Shown: positions 36,809-46,978, counted from the stretch's first letter. The stretch is 64,000 bases of DNA from Tillus elongatus (GCA_964006375.1 OZ023262.1:93569654-93633653); one strand, 5' to 3'. Notes: generated by a model from the sequence alone, not told the origin. A program made the numbers and translations.

Positions 36809-37504
36809 TTAGAATAATATATATCTATCGAATCCTTTTCTATATCGACCTTTGTGTACATCGTTTTCCTTCACAATCACCAACACACCATACTTATTAT
36901 CTTTCCAGCATTGGTGGCAGATAGTTTTAAATTGTTTAAAGTCCATATCGGTGGTTACATGATCGTCGTACACATGTTTTAAATTGGTTTCATCTTGCTT
37001 GAATAACACAATAACATTGGTGTTGTCACGTACCAGATGCTTGGGTATTCGTGTATATGTTTGACAGAGATAGAATGAATCAATATTCTTATGTCTGCCC
37101 ATACTGAAGTATGCTCTTATTTTATCTTGTTTGTCACAAGCTACATCATCAAATATAAACACAGAGTTGTCCTTGGCATCTGCCGGATCTAATATTTCAT
37201 CGTTTTCTCTATAAGGATAGTAACCAACACCTTTTGTTGCATTCATCACCTCCTTTAACATCTTGTATTTCGGTTGATACAGAGACTTTGAATACACATA
37301 CACGTTATCAAATTTTAAACCGTTTGCTTCAAACAATAAACTCAGCATGACATTAGTTTTACCACAACCACTCGGACCACATATGATACAGCGAACGGTG
37401 TTTGGAAAGAGAGGACCATGCCTCAGTTGTTGTTGAGCTGTGTCCGTAACAACATCGTCTATATTTGTAATGGGTAAGGCAGAAGCGTGTTTGCTGGTAC
37501 GCAT
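36809..37504 (-). CDS. FtsK/HerA-type genome-packaging ATPase
   Basis: An intact 231-aa protein from ATG (minus strand) at 37504. The Walker A motif is CIICGPSGCGKTNVML at about residues 38-53, and Walker B is SVFIFDDVACD near residue 113. A sensor-like region follows (SFYLCQTYTRIPKHL, then NTNVIVLFKQD). The short length and P-loop context fit the A32/Polinton packaging ATPase class, which pumps DNA into capsids. It diverges from the capsid-gene cluster on the plus strand, sharing the upstream interval 37505-37665, which includes a short TA run. All motifs appear intact. Confidence 0.88.
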   Translation of the reverse strand: MRTSKHASALPITNIDDVVTDTAQQQLRHGPLFPNTVRCIICGPSGCGKTNVMLSLLFEANGLKFDNVYVYSKSLYQPKYKMLKEVMNATKGVGYYPYRENDEILDPADAKDNSVFIFDDVACDKQDKIRAYFSMGRHKNIDSFYLCQTYTRIPKHLVRDNTNVIVLFKQDETNLKHVYDDHVTTDMDFKQFKTICHQCWKDNKYGVLVIVKENDVHKGRYRKGFDRYILF

Positions 37505-37665
37505 CTTAACTTAAACTAAACTATATTTTTTGGGTGTGTATATATATATATATGAATGCAAGTGAGACACCCAGTCAGTATGCATGTTGGTGTCACAGAG
37601 TGAGGGTTGTTATTAACAAAGACAGATACAGGTTTTGCTGAAACGTTGCTAGCGTTACAAACACC

Positions 37666-38175
37666 ATGAAAGTTAACAGAAAACTTGATGAGGGGTTTTA
37701 TGTAATCAACTCGAAGCCAAAGAAGAAGGTCCCCTTTAAAAACATACTAAGTCTGATTGAGGAAGTTATAAAAGATAGAAACCTTATTCCAACAGCGAAC
37801 GCCGTGTTTGATATAGCTCATACAATCGTTAGAAACATTGGTGGACGTAAGAATGTGCAGAAACCTCGAGTTATTCCAATACCTAAAAGTGGAGGCTTCC
37901 TTCCGTTGTTGCCTCTTATATTTGGTGGGCTGTCAGCACTAGGAGCTCTGGGTGGCGGTGCTGCAGGTATTGCCAAAGCCGTGAACGATGCCAAGTCTGC
38001 GAAACAGAAACTAGAGGAGGAAGAACGACACAACAAAACAATGGAAGCCATCGCGATGGGTAGGAGAGGGAGTGGCTTGAAATTTAAGCCAAAATGCAAG
38101 AGACTGGGCAAAGGCATGTATCTCAAGAAACAGCGCTACGGTTATGGGTTGTATCTGCAAAAACCAATGCAATAA
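37666..38175 (+). CDS. Small glycine-rich/basic virion-type protein (pX/pVI-like)
   Basis: An intact 169-aa frame from ATG 37666 (CACCATGA). Residues about 80-110 form a hydrophobic Gly/Ala-rich stretch (GGFLPLLPLIFGGLSALGALG). A charged helix follows (AKSAKQKLEEEERHNKTMEAI). The C-terminal part is rich in Lys, Gly and Tyr (KCKRLGKGMYLKKQRYGYGLYLQKP). This layout, upstream of penton and capsid genes, is the one seen for minor virion proteins of Polintons and adenoviruses. I infer membrane or capsid-interior activity; sequence alone does not prove it. The next gene starts 32 bp after its stop. Confidence 0.75.
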   Translation: MKVNRKLDEGFYVINSKPKKKVPFKNILSLIEEVIKDRNLIPTANAVFDIAHTIVRNIGGRKNVQKPRVIPIPKSGGFLPLLPLIFGGLSALGALGGGAAGIAKAVNDAKSAKQKLEEEERHNKTMEAIAMGRRGSGLKFKPKCKRLGKGMYLKKQRYGYGLYLQKPMQ

Positions 38176-38207
38176 AAGACTGAAACAGTAGCCTGTGTGT
38201 ATCAGTC

Positions 38208-38918
38208 ATGGCGCACACCTTTGTGTTGAAAGACCGCAGCTCCCATCTGTCGTCAGACTACCATCCACCAATTGTTTTGGATGGTAATTATGCTGTTGCC
38301 TTGATAGGCTTTCACACCTACAACAACATACCCAACATCTATGAAGGTAAAAACAAATTTCATGTAAAAGAAGGAACCGGTTGGCGAACCATCACGATAC
38401 CCACCGGTGCTTATGAAATAACACACTTGGAAGAGTTACTTCAAAATGAACTTGTTGGTGCTACAGCAACACACGAACAAAAGCAACAGGCTCTGATTCT
38501 GAGACCTAATCCGAACACCATCAAATGCAGACTAAAGTGTTATACAAATGTCAGTTTTGAATTTGATGGTTCGATTGGGCGAATGTTGGGCTTTTCAAAA
38601 CAAGTTCTTCAGCCGGACACCTTTTATGAATCTGATTTACCTGTTGATATAGTGGATGTTAGACAGATTCGCATCGAAACCAATATCGTGTCTGGTTCCT
38701 ATTATAACGGACAACCCTCACATACGCTGTATGAGTTTGCTCCGATGGTTGATCCTGGCTACGCAATCGACATAGAACCTAAAAATTTAATTTACTTGCC
38801 GGTGAACAAGCAAGAGATTTCCAATATAAGCATCGACATCGTCGACCAAGATTCAGTTCCTGTCAACTTTCAAGGTGAAGAGGTGTCTGTTCGCTTGAAA
38901 CTTATAAAAGTTGCTTAG
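38208..38918 (+). CDS. Penton-like minor capsid protein
   Basis: An intact 236-aa protein from ATG 38208. It is rich in beta-strand patterns: ANYAVALIGFHTYNN-type turn, TIPTGAYEITHLEELLQ, RMLGFSKQVLQP and a C-terminal INLIYLPVNKQEISNISI-like block with VSVRLKLIKV at the end. The size and gene position directly before the major capsid gene match the single-jelly-roll minor capsid (penton) protein of Polintons. Assignment rests on context and overall pattern more than on a diagnostic motif. It is followed after 1 bp by a small overlapping ORF and the capsid gene. Confidence 0.75.
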   Translation: MAHTFVLKDRSSHLSSDYHPPIVLDGNYAVALIGFHTYNNIPNIYEGKNKFHVKEGTGWRTITIPTGAYEITHLEELLQNELVGATATHEQKQQALILRPNPNTIKCRLKCYTNVSFEFDGSIGRMLGFSKQVLQPDTFYESDLPVDIVDVRQIRIETNIVSGSYYNGQPSHTLYEFAPMVDPGYAIDIEPKNLIYLPVNKQEISNISIDIVDQDSVPVNFQGEEVSVRLKLIKVA

Positions 38919-38919
38919 T

Positions 38920-39081
38920 ATGTTGGTCTTCAAGGATATAAAAGCAAGTGCATCTACCACATCAATTTCAGTTGAGTCAGACACGTCAAAGGGTACGCTT
39001 CGTCCCGATAATATTGAGTTCCTGCAAAGCCTGGGTTATCATGTCGTCAAAACTAGAAATATTCAAAGAACCCGTGTTTGA
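38920..39081 (+). CDS. Small 53-aa ORF overlapping the capsid start
   Basis: ATG at 38920, one base after the penton stop. The frame runs 53 codons to TGA at 39079-39081, so it overlaps the first 41 bases of the capsid gene in another frame. The text begins MLVFKDIKASAST, continues through RPDNIEFLQSLGYHVV and ends with basic residues. The tight packing between two virion genes suggests a real product, but a chance frame is possible. No function can be assigned. Confidence 0.45.
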   Translation: MLVFKDIKASASTTSISVESDTSKGTLRPDNIEFLQSLGYHVVKTRNIQRTRV

Positions 39082-40246
39082 TGATGGCATCGATCGAGAA
39101 GAGCTGCGCTCTTACTATTCACCAACTAAATCGTTTGGTAACAGCGATGAAATTGAAATAGCCATCAACCAACAAGATGCGTTCGTATGTCTGGCCGAGT
39201 CAGCTCTAATAATCGAAGGTGCTCTGGAACCTGTAGCAATCCAAAATGCCACTGGTGCTTGTTATCTGTCAAATAATGGAGGAGCAGCTCTGTTTGAATC
39301 AATGACCTATGAGTTAAATAACAAGGAAGTGGAACGAGTGCGAGACCCATACACCACAACCATCATCAAAAGTCTGCTATCGTTCAGTAAGAATGAAGCC
39401 CAATCTCTTAGCAACGCCGGTCTGAATGTGTCGTCGGAGCACATCACCTTAAATGATAACAAGTTTCACATGCTCATACCTGTCTGGTTCCTCTTCAGTT
39501 TCTTTCATCATTTCAAAGGAGTTCTCTGTGGCAAACATACTTTCCGCTTTACAAGAAGTCGAAACGATTCCAATGGCTATTACAGCACAGGTACGGCACG
39601 AGCAAAAATTACCGTAACCAATATGTTTTTAAAGGTAAAACATGTCTTTCCCAATGATAAAATGAAATTGGAACTGATGGATAAAATAGCCAAAGACACC
39701 TCTATATTTCTCGCATACCGCAAATGGGACATATACGAGTTACCAGCACTCAGAGATATCAACAGAGATGTGTGGGCTGTTAAAACTGCAACCAACTTGG
39801 AAAGACCTCGATATGTGATTATAGCATTTCAAACAGATCGTAAGGATAACGTGAAGAAGAGGTCAGACTATTTCGATAACATTGGTATGTTGGACCTCCG
39901 AGTGTTTCTAAATTCAGAATGCTACCCTTATGAATCTATGAATATGGATTTTGAGAAATCGAAATATGCAGAAGCCTATAACATGTATACAGATTTTCAA
40001 AAAAGCTTCTGTTATAAAAACATGTCGGAGCCTATCTTGAATTATGACGAGTTTAAAGACAGAGCTCTATTTGTGATTGACTGTCAGCACCAGAACGAGT
40101 CAATCAAGTCTTCAACGGTGGACATTAAGGTGGAGTTTATGAGTCACGCCAACTTCCCAAAAAATACTCGTGTTTATTGTCTGGTTATTCATGACAGTGT
40201 AATGGAATATAAACCTCTAACGGGCATCGTTAGAGCCATTATGTAA
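39041..40246 (+). CDS. Double-jelly-roll-type major capsid protein
   Basis: A 401-aa protein from ATG 39041. An in-frame extension to 38948 begins at GTG and is not preferred. Landmarks are EIEIAINQQDAFVCLAESAL near the N-terminus, then GGAALFESMTYELNNKEVE, the central FHMLIPVWFLFSFF and LCGKHTFRFTRSRNDSN. The second half has DIYELPALRDI and KNTRVYCLVIHD. This is the block order of the DJR-like capsid family widespread in insect Polinton loci. It is somewhat short for a Polinton capsid. It is the last gene of the plus-strand cluster 37666-40246, and an AATAAA follows at about 40294. Confidence 0.82.
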   Translation: MSSKLEIFKEPVFDDGIDREELRSYYSPTKSFGNSDEIEIAINQQDAFVCLAESALIIEGALEPVAIQNATGACYLSNNGGAALFESMTYELNNKEVERVRDPYTTTIIKSLLSFSKNEAQSLSNAGLNVSSEHITLNDNKFHMLIPVWFLFSFFHHFKGVLCGKHTFRFTRSRNDSNGYYSTGTARAKITVTNMFLKVKHVFPNDKMKLELMDKIAKDTSIFLAYRKWDIYELPALRDINRDVWAVKTATNLERPRYVIIAFQTDRKDNVKKRSDYFDNIGMLDLRVFLNSECYPYESMNMDFEKSKYAEAYNMYTDFQKSFCYKNMSEPILNYDEFKDRALFVIDCQHQNESIKSSTVDIKVEFMSHANFPKNTRVYCLVIHDSVMEYKPLTGIVRAIM

Positions 40247-41780
40247 TAATTGTATGTCATTTATGTATCAATATGTACAACTTAATTAATCCTAATAAAT
40301 TTTTATTGTATGTAAAACAGTTGTTTTATTTTTATTTTGTTGCATTTTTATTAACCCCTTTCTGTCTGTCAGTCTAAGCAACGACTTCGAGCTGTCATGA
40401 CGTGTGTGTTAAACAGCTGTACAAGCTCAAACAAGATTATCTAAGATACTTGTTGGGCAATCAATTGTCTGTCTTTTATTACACAGCTCTGTCAGTCTAA
40501 GTAAAGACTTCGAGCTGTCATGACGTGTGTGTGTGTGTGTTAACAATCAACAACAGCGCCTATATGTTTTGTTTCAAGTGAATGTCATTAAACAACTGTG
40601 TTATTTCTATAACGGGGCCCCATTCAAGACCTCAACATACGTTAGTGTGTACTAAGCCGTGAAACAAGTATGACGTCTCTTGCTGTATGTAAGTATACTA
40701 TTATATTATTTATGTTTACATACAAACAATACTTATCAAACAATCCTCGTATATCAAAGTTTAATTTAGTTGTTTTAAATCGAGTTTTGTTACTTGTGTG
40801 TTTTTGATCACTCCCTATATAAATTTAGATTCATTCATTCAAAATACAAACACACTAACATAAACAAACACGCCGACAATAAAACCAAGTCCCCGAGTTT
40901 TATTGCGCTATTAAAATAAACTCATTAACATATCTAGATGTAAATACGTTTTTCTTATTGATATAGTTTACTTCAAACGTTTTTTGTTATTAAATGATAT
41001 TAGATAGGTAAATTGGTACGTGTTTTAAATTTCTTTTTACTATAAATAAACAATTGTTTTTTAAATTACAGTTCCTATTATTCAATTGGAATGTAATAGA
41101 GATACACCCCCTGCCTACACACACAAACTCAGCAGCCTCATAAACTCGTTTTATGTAACAGGTTTTTGTTTTATATATACCCACTGATAACAAACTTTCA
41201 TCGTATGTCTGAATAGCATAATCGGTTTAGCGACGTTTACATATCTTAGTAAGTTGTATGGTTGGGGGTTCAAATCTAATTTCTGGCGAATGCTTTTCTT
41301 TCAAAAATCATATTTCAAATTAAATTCAAAATTTCAAATTACCCGCTCAATATATCTTCCTCATATATGTATGTGTGTGTGACTAAACCGAATGACTGTG
41401 TCCAACAGATGTCTCCCATCGAGCTAGAGAATATTCTCTACACTCTACAACTTTACAAATAGAATATTCTCTAGCTCGATGAGTCATATCTCTGGACACA
41501 ACAGACAAATTTTCAAACAAATTCAAATTTCCCGCCAAAAACGAAATACCCTAACAAACTTCAATACACCTTAACAACAACACAATAAACAAACCAAACA
41601 GCTGTGTTTACGAACATAACCTTAATAAACAAAATACATAACCTTAATAAACAAACAGATGCATGGTAATCAACACACATGACATAACCTTAATAAACAA
41701 ATACAAACATAACCTTAATAAACAAACAGATGACACGTGTGCGAACATAACCTTAATAAACAAATACATAACCTTAATAA
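40247..41780 (-). repeat. Polinton right subterminal region
   Basis: Non-coding. It contains an AATAAA-rich end of the capsid transcript, a repeated CTTCGAGCTGTCATGACGTGTGTG at about 40386 and 40508, and inverted counterparts of left-side blocks. There is a hairpin at 41417-41481 and the CATAACCTTAATAAAC repeats at 41595-41790. The frame at 40990-41193 shows no motif. Confidence 0.65.
41417..41481. repeat. Perfect 21-bp hairpin in Polinton subterminal DNA
   Basis: CATCGAGCTAGAGAATATTCT (41417-41437) is exactly inverted at 41461-41481, with a 23-nt loop. Each arm contains AGAGAATATTCTCT, itself a palindrome. Weaker inverted matches extend outward (GTGTCCA.../...TGGACAC). Confidence 0.9.
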
Positions 41781-42280
41781 ACAATCGGACAAACACACAT
41801 GGAGAGCTAACCTGACTTGTAGATATCTATGGACACACAGGTCAGACATCTTGGAACGCTTGTGACGTCATCTCAGGTTAGTTCCATAGAGAGAACCCCG
41901 GAGTTGCAGATGTCTCTTACAGGTCAGCCATCTTGGAATGCTTGTGACGTCATCTCAGGTTAGTTCCATAGAGAGAACCCGGCTTGCGACTGTCTATGAC
42001 AGGTCAGCCATCTTGGAATGCTTGTGACGTCATCTGACAGGTCAGGTGACATTTGACGTTGACACATGTCAGGTCAGGTGACAGCTGACGTTGACAGCTG
42101 TCAGGTTAGCTGACAGCTGACAGCTGACAGCTGTCAGGTCAGTGACATTTGACACCTGTCAAATCTGACAGGTCAGCTGTCAACTGTCACAGGTCTGCGC
42201 AGGTCAGCGCATGCGCATGACGTCACGCGCATGCGCAGTAAAAAGTGGAGGGGATGGTCCCAGGTGGCGCCCTATCTACT
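41781..42280 (-). repeat. Polinton right terminal inverted repeat
   Basis: The inverse complement reproduces the left TIR, including the AGTAGATAGG end, NRF1-like GCGCATGCGC sites, TGACGTCA and the 80-bp units (TGACGTCA at 41863, 41944, 42024 and 42218). It has an extra CAGCTGACAGCTGACAG stretch near 42110. Confidence 0.92.
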
Positions 42281-42286
42281 CTCACC
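42281..42286 (+). other. Target site duplication, right copy (CTCACC)
   Basis: An exact copy of 31337-31342. Confidence 0.95.
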
Positions 42287-42583
42287 CAAATGCTCTTCTC
42301 CGTAGTGCCACTGATTACGACAAGCAACTTCCACACAAGCATAAGCGTCCAAAGCTTACACTTACCCGCTAAACGCCCCCGCGGCAAAAACAGAATGGAA
42401 ACATTCATACCCTAAAATGTCATTGTGTGTAATTCTTTCCGACGGAGGTATGGACTAAGGTCCGGTACTCCCAGGGAGGGGGTTTTAGTGAGTACTGACT
42501 CACAGTACCTCGATATCCCACGGAACCTACGGGGCCGTGAATGGGGTCTGCATGAGCATTTCCCCCTCCTGCAAAAAAAAAAT
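42281..42583 (+). pseudogene. Jockey-type LINE 3' end (after Polinton)
   Basis: The RT frame resumes after the insertion: CACCCAAATGCTCTTCTCCG translates as HPNALLRS, followed by ATDYDKQLPHKHKRPK and a stop at about 42370. This is the standard Jockey C-terminal tail. A GC-richer 3' UTR then ends in an A-run at about 42573-42582. This confirms that one LINE was split by the Polinton. Confidence 0.85.
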
Positions 42584-42837
42584 CCCAGCCAGTCTCAGTC
42601 GAGCCGATTCTTCCATCGTGAATGTGTATGTTGTAATTTGCGTGTTACTGCAATTCGCGATATTCAAGTAGCAGTAGATTTACACCCTGTATACAGAATC
42701 ATGGATAACTATTTAAGTGGGCATTAACAACTGCATAGACAAGGGTGGGTCTGTAACAAAAATCAAGGAAATATTCTCAAGAATATATAAAATTTGGGTT
42801 TAGCAGCACTGAAGTAAATGAAGAAGAAAGGCTCAAA

Positions 42838-43080
42838 AAATTTGGCCACAGACAGCATGAAACCTAATAAACTTAAACGACATTTGGAAACGTTTCATGG
42901 TGAGTACGTTAGAAAACCTCGATAACTCTTCGAATTTCAATTAAAATCACATGAGAAGCAAACATATTTTTTTAAACTTGCCTCGAAATGACAAAGCTTT
43001 GGTTGCCTCTTGTCAAAATCCAAATAATTAAAAGCCTCACACAATTGCTGAATGGCTTATTCTGCTAGCTGAAATTGTGC
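42838..43080 (+). pseudogene. ZBED/hAT-type transposase-derived relic
   Basis: The plus-strand text reads DSMKPNKLKRHLETFHGEYV, the end of a BED-type zinc finger with its HX4H-like spacing. FEFQLKSHEKQTYFF follows after a stop, and NDKALVAS...KPHTIAEWL follows in another frame. These blocks are typical of ZBED/hAT-derived genes in animals. Stops and shifts show it is dead, and only about 80 codons remain. Confidence 0.6.
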
Positions 43081-43360
43081 GTTATGGTATCGAATTTTCA
43101 TTAAATGCTTCAAATTTCAATAATCGAATTCGCTATTATTAACTTAAGGTTGGCTAGGAAACCAGTTTTTCGGCAATATTTGAAGTTAATTTTTGAAAAG
43201 TGTTTGTACTCATTCAAACAAAAAGTTATTTTGATGAAATATGGTACATTGTTTCTATTATAGAGGTTATACTATCTACTAGGTTTTATGTCAAATATAT
43301 TTAACATTAAAAGAGTTCCATGCAAATTCACTACTACAAGGCACTTTCTACGTCCGGATT
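43070..43360 (+). repeat. MITE copy
   Basis: Left end TTGTGCGTTATGGTATCGAATTTTCATTAAATGC; right end AAATTCACTACTACAAGGCACTTTCTACGTCC. The internal text matches the 6618 and 56655 copies (TTTTTCGGCAA, TTATTTTGATGAAATATGG). Confidence 0.7.
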
Positions 43361-43507
43361 TTAGTGAATTTTACTAAAATATTTCCAGAAAATTCATTTC
43401 AAATAGACACATTTTCTGATACTTTGGCAGTGGTTTTAGTTAAAGTCTATGATTTAATAGACTATAATTTTTAGCGAATTATCGTAGAAAAAAGCTCAAT
43501 CTGCCGG

Positions 43508-46153
43508 TTAACCTTCGTCTGCATGACAGTGTACCTGGGTACCCATTCTGTTTTAAAAGTGGTGTTTTTATTTCTTAATGTTGATATGTATGCCTAAGAC
43601 GTTTTGACATCTCAGAATTCATTATGAAAAACCATTTTCTGCCAATGTAGTATTTTCTATAACTTTAGAAAATTATATAATGGACATTGAAATTTTTTAT
43701 ACTTATTCCTCACACTAGGGGTACCCCGGTACCTACTAAAATAAAAATTTATTTTGTTGCAAATCTTTGACTTTGGGGCACAGCAATAAAAAAAACACTC
43801 ATTATTTGAAAAAGTATATTAATTTTATAATATTTTTTTATTACAATAATTCTCTTACAGTTTGCAGTTGTAACATTTATTTTCTCACAATGTTCGGCGC
43901 ATATTGGGCGGCTACAAACGTCACCCGATTTTCTGGTTTTTCTCTGTCTTTTTGTAGCAGCTCGACACACGTAACATTTACCTATTACGTAAAGGCGTCC
44001 GTCTGGGATGATTCTTTTCTACAACCGGCGGTGGCAGTTGGTATGATAATGGACTTCCTAACATGCACTCAATTCCCGATTTGGTACTAAAATGTTGTAA
44101 CACCTTTGGTGATTTGGCTCTCAATTCTATGCTCGGTCTAGATAATTGCTTTCCAAGTTCTTGAAGAAATTTTCGACGATATTTTTTTTTCTTCTGAAGA
44201 GGGTTATTTCCAGTATAAATAATATATGCTGCTAATCCTGCTATATCAAGAATGTTATAAAACATTGCAAGAGGCCAACAGTTTGTTCGACGTTTGACAG
44301 GGTAGTGCGACACCATCTTATCCATATTATCAACACCACTTTTCCCTGAATTGTAATAATGGATTATTTCAGGTTTTTTCTTTGGACCAAATACATTAGC
44401 AGTGTCGTGCATTGTGGATAAGGGTATTAGAGCCTTTCCCTGTTTTGGTACGTATGAAACCAGTGTGATATTATCCTTAGAAAATCCAAACGTAGAAGAA
44501 TCTTCTTCCATACTTTTATTTGCCAACATCTCTGGCGGTATATAAGGTTTTTTTTAGCGTACCCACAACAGAAAGTTTCCATGACATTAGAAACGGAGCT
44601 AAGGGAAGTGTGGTGAAAAAAATATCCATCACAACATTTTTCCGACTATTTTTATAATGAATGGATAAATCTTTTACCACACGCTCACCTTGATTTTGTT
44701 CACGAACTTGCGATGATTTCCCTGTATAAATTTGGCCCACAAGAGGGTAAGAATTAGCTGCATCGCACACTCACCAAATTTTTATACCATATTTGGCAGG
44801 TTTGGCTGACATATACTGCGTGAACCTGGTCCTGCCTCTATACGGACATAGTTGTTTGTCTACCGTTAGGCATTTAGACGGTGTATAGTTCAATTTCAAA
44901 TTTTGCATCAATAGAAGCCAAAGTTCTGAGATAGCAGCTGCTTTATCAGTTTTCAATCCATCGGTTTTGGTATTCATATTGTCAAAACGTACAAATCTTT
45001 GGATGGAATAAAATCTGTTGACTGACATTGTCGCACGGTACAATGGGTAAGCATCACTTTTCCACAAGTCTTTCAGATTTTCTTTCTTAGAGTGTCACAC
45101 TCCAGCGTCATCAGTATCGCGAGATAACCATCAAACTCTTCTTGTGTGAGAGGTTTCCAAATTTTTGGTGCTTTGTTGGAATGCTGTTTATTCCACGCCG
45201 CGTGGATGGTTTTGGCTTTGAGGTTTGTTTCTATAATTATAATGTTGCATATTTCTGGAGTAAAAATGCGTGCGAAAGTTTTTCGAACTGTTGTCTTCAA
45301 AAGTCCAGATTTTTTTCGCAAAATATTTTGTGACACGTTTGACAAGCAGGCATTGGGGGACTGGACTGCCAGATAGTTCCATTTTTATAACGCAAAACTA
45401 GGTCATCACAATTATCAACCTCAACCTCTAGCCGCTCATCTTCAGAATTGTCTTCCTCGGCAATTTCAATTTCATTCTCAGTGTCAAGCAAAACATTTTC
45501 TATGTCTGATTCTTCTGCTTGGTTATTTGTTGATGACAACAAAGGCGGTAAATATTCGTCTTCTGATTCGGAGTCTTCAATTTGTTCATTGTCCTTATCA
45601 TTCTCTGAATCAGATCCCATAGCATTTAATTCCTGAAGATAACTTACTTGCTGTTCATAACTCATTCTGTAAACAATCAGGTACATAGGAAAAATGTCAA
45701 AAATTACAACAAAAATGTAGTTTATTATCATCTATCACTTTCATAATCTACGTACCGTTTGAATTCAGAACTGGAAACTTCCCTAATTTTTTTCTGCCAT
45801 TCCGAAAACTCACTAATCATAGTACAATTTCCAATCGAAAATAGTGTTGTTTAGTCAGCGGTAGACAACAGACTTAATAAATGCTCTAGCATCCACACAA
45901 ATATCGGATCACGAAAACAATTCTCCGAAATGCAGAATCCGTTGTTGTCAACAAAACGCTGAGCGGAAGTATGTAAGCCGAAACGGCTCATAAAACTTTT
46001 CTTGGAACACCAGATTTGATATTATAACTATAACTATTTATAAGAATTAGAAAACTAATGATTTCTAGAATGGTAGGACAATAATTATTGCGGGTACCCG
46101 TATCATTGTCGTGTATTATGCGTTAAAAGTTTATTCGTGAAGGCGACGGTTAA
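43508..46153 (-). mobile_element. piggyBac-type element 1
   Basis: TTAA at 43508-43511 and at 46150-46153 flank the element. The inner ends are inverted (TTAACCTTCGTCT at the left; TTAACCGTCGCCT at the right, read inward). A nearby subterminal GGGTACCC motif occurs on each side. The transposase relic fills the middle on the minus strand. The right flank continues into MITE sequence, so the insertion hit a MITE. Confidence 0.78.
43749..45731 (-). pseudogene. piggyBac transposase (element 1), broken
   Basis: Minus-strand pieces in order: an acidic N-terminus (45297-45731; YLPPLLSST, EEDNSEDE), a middle with KIWKPLTQEEFDGYLAILM (45073-45345), TVDKQLCPYRGRTRFTQYM (44771-45067; first catalytic Asp), DIFFTTLPLAP (44516-44770; second Asp), and ALIPLSTMHDTA with SGVDNMDKMVSHY (43978-44529; third Asp). 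A C-terminal zinc-binding piece (CRAATKRQ...CSRPICAEHC) lies at 43749-43970. These are the piggyBac DDE-type domain and cysteine-rich tail. The pieces fall in three frames with at least one in-frame stop, so the gene is dead. Confidence 0.82.
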
Positions 46154-46225
46154 AAAAAGACATATTTGCTATTAAAAACATTTTTATGAAAATTCACTTC
46201 CATAACGCTGCGTCCAGAAATTTTT
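46154..46225 (+). repeat. MITE right-end fragment
   Basis: AGACATATTTGCTATTAAAAACATTTTTATGAAAATTCACTTCCATAACGCTGCGTCC matches the right end of the MITE, cut by piggyBac element 1. Confidence 0.7.
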
Positions 46226-46978
46226 TATGCTCAACGCAAAATAAAATTCACAGTTCTTATATTATGTATTTTCCTTATGCCAACGACTTTTTTCTTCTAT
46301 CACAAGGATCGATATGTTTCATTGCGCTCTGGTGAGCATGTTTTAGTGTTAGAGGGCGTTTATTTTAAAGTAAATACAGGTAAAATATGTGGTGGTTGTC
46401 CGGTACTTGTAAAAGAAGGTTTAGTATAAATGTAAATAAGGGTTTCTTGCAGGATAGCTCGACACTAAAATCTTATGTTGGGAATTTACACAAGCAACAT
46501 TCTGCTCAACGTTCTTCCGTACCATGGATTTTTATTGGGCAAACTCTTTTACACTCGTACAACAGTATGGCATTTTCGGTATCGCTTTTACTACAGGTCA
46601 TTAAGTCTTCACGAGGAGCTTTAACGGAACAGTCTTCATATAGATACGCTGGCCACAGTTTTGTGTGCACTAAGCGATAGTGTTTATTGTTGCTGTCGCG
46701 AAAGAAAATTCTTATATTTCAAAATATATGGAAACTTTATTAGTGGAGTGTGCTTTTAAATTATGTGGCGCTTTCAGAGACAGCGCTTCCGGGAAAGTAA
46801 AATAGCAGGTCGCCTCTGACAAATGCAGTGCACTTTGAACTGCTACATGAAAGCTTCTATTGTGAACAGCGCATATGCATACATTCAATTTTGATGCTAC
46901 CGTTGCTTCCTTGATCATTTTATTTTGAGCACATAAAAATAAATTATACAAGGTGTTTCAATGGGAAAGGTGAATAGT
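46226..46978. other. No gene recognised
   Basis: The short frame 46387-46680 has no recognisable motif. The remainder is AT-rich. Confidence 0.45.

Larger units (their letters stand above)
31343..42280 (+). mobile_element. Polinton/Maverick-type element lacking PolB and integrase
   Basis: This 10,938-bp insertion begins AGTAGATAGGGCGCC and ends with the exact inverse, inside a 6-bp direct duplication. Long inverted repeats occupy about 480 bp at each end. It encodes a FtsK/HerA-type packaging ATPase, a small glycine-rich/basic virion-type protein, a penton-like protein and a double-jelly-roll-type major capsid protein. It also encodes a KilA-N domain protein and a DUF8207-type protein. Protein-primed DNA polymerase B, a retroviral-type integrase and a cysteine protease are the usual companions. 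None is present in any frame, although the capsid genes are unbroken. Confidence 0.9.

Noticed and set aside
38948..39040. N-terminal extension of the capsid protein
   Set aside because: The frame there starts at GTG; the first ATG is at 39041. The region is better explained by the 53-aa ORF in another frame.
41216..41290. Functional tRNA gene in the Polinton right arm
   Set aside because: The B box is good, but the A box, stems and anticodon loop are poor. Kept only as a tRNA-like observation.
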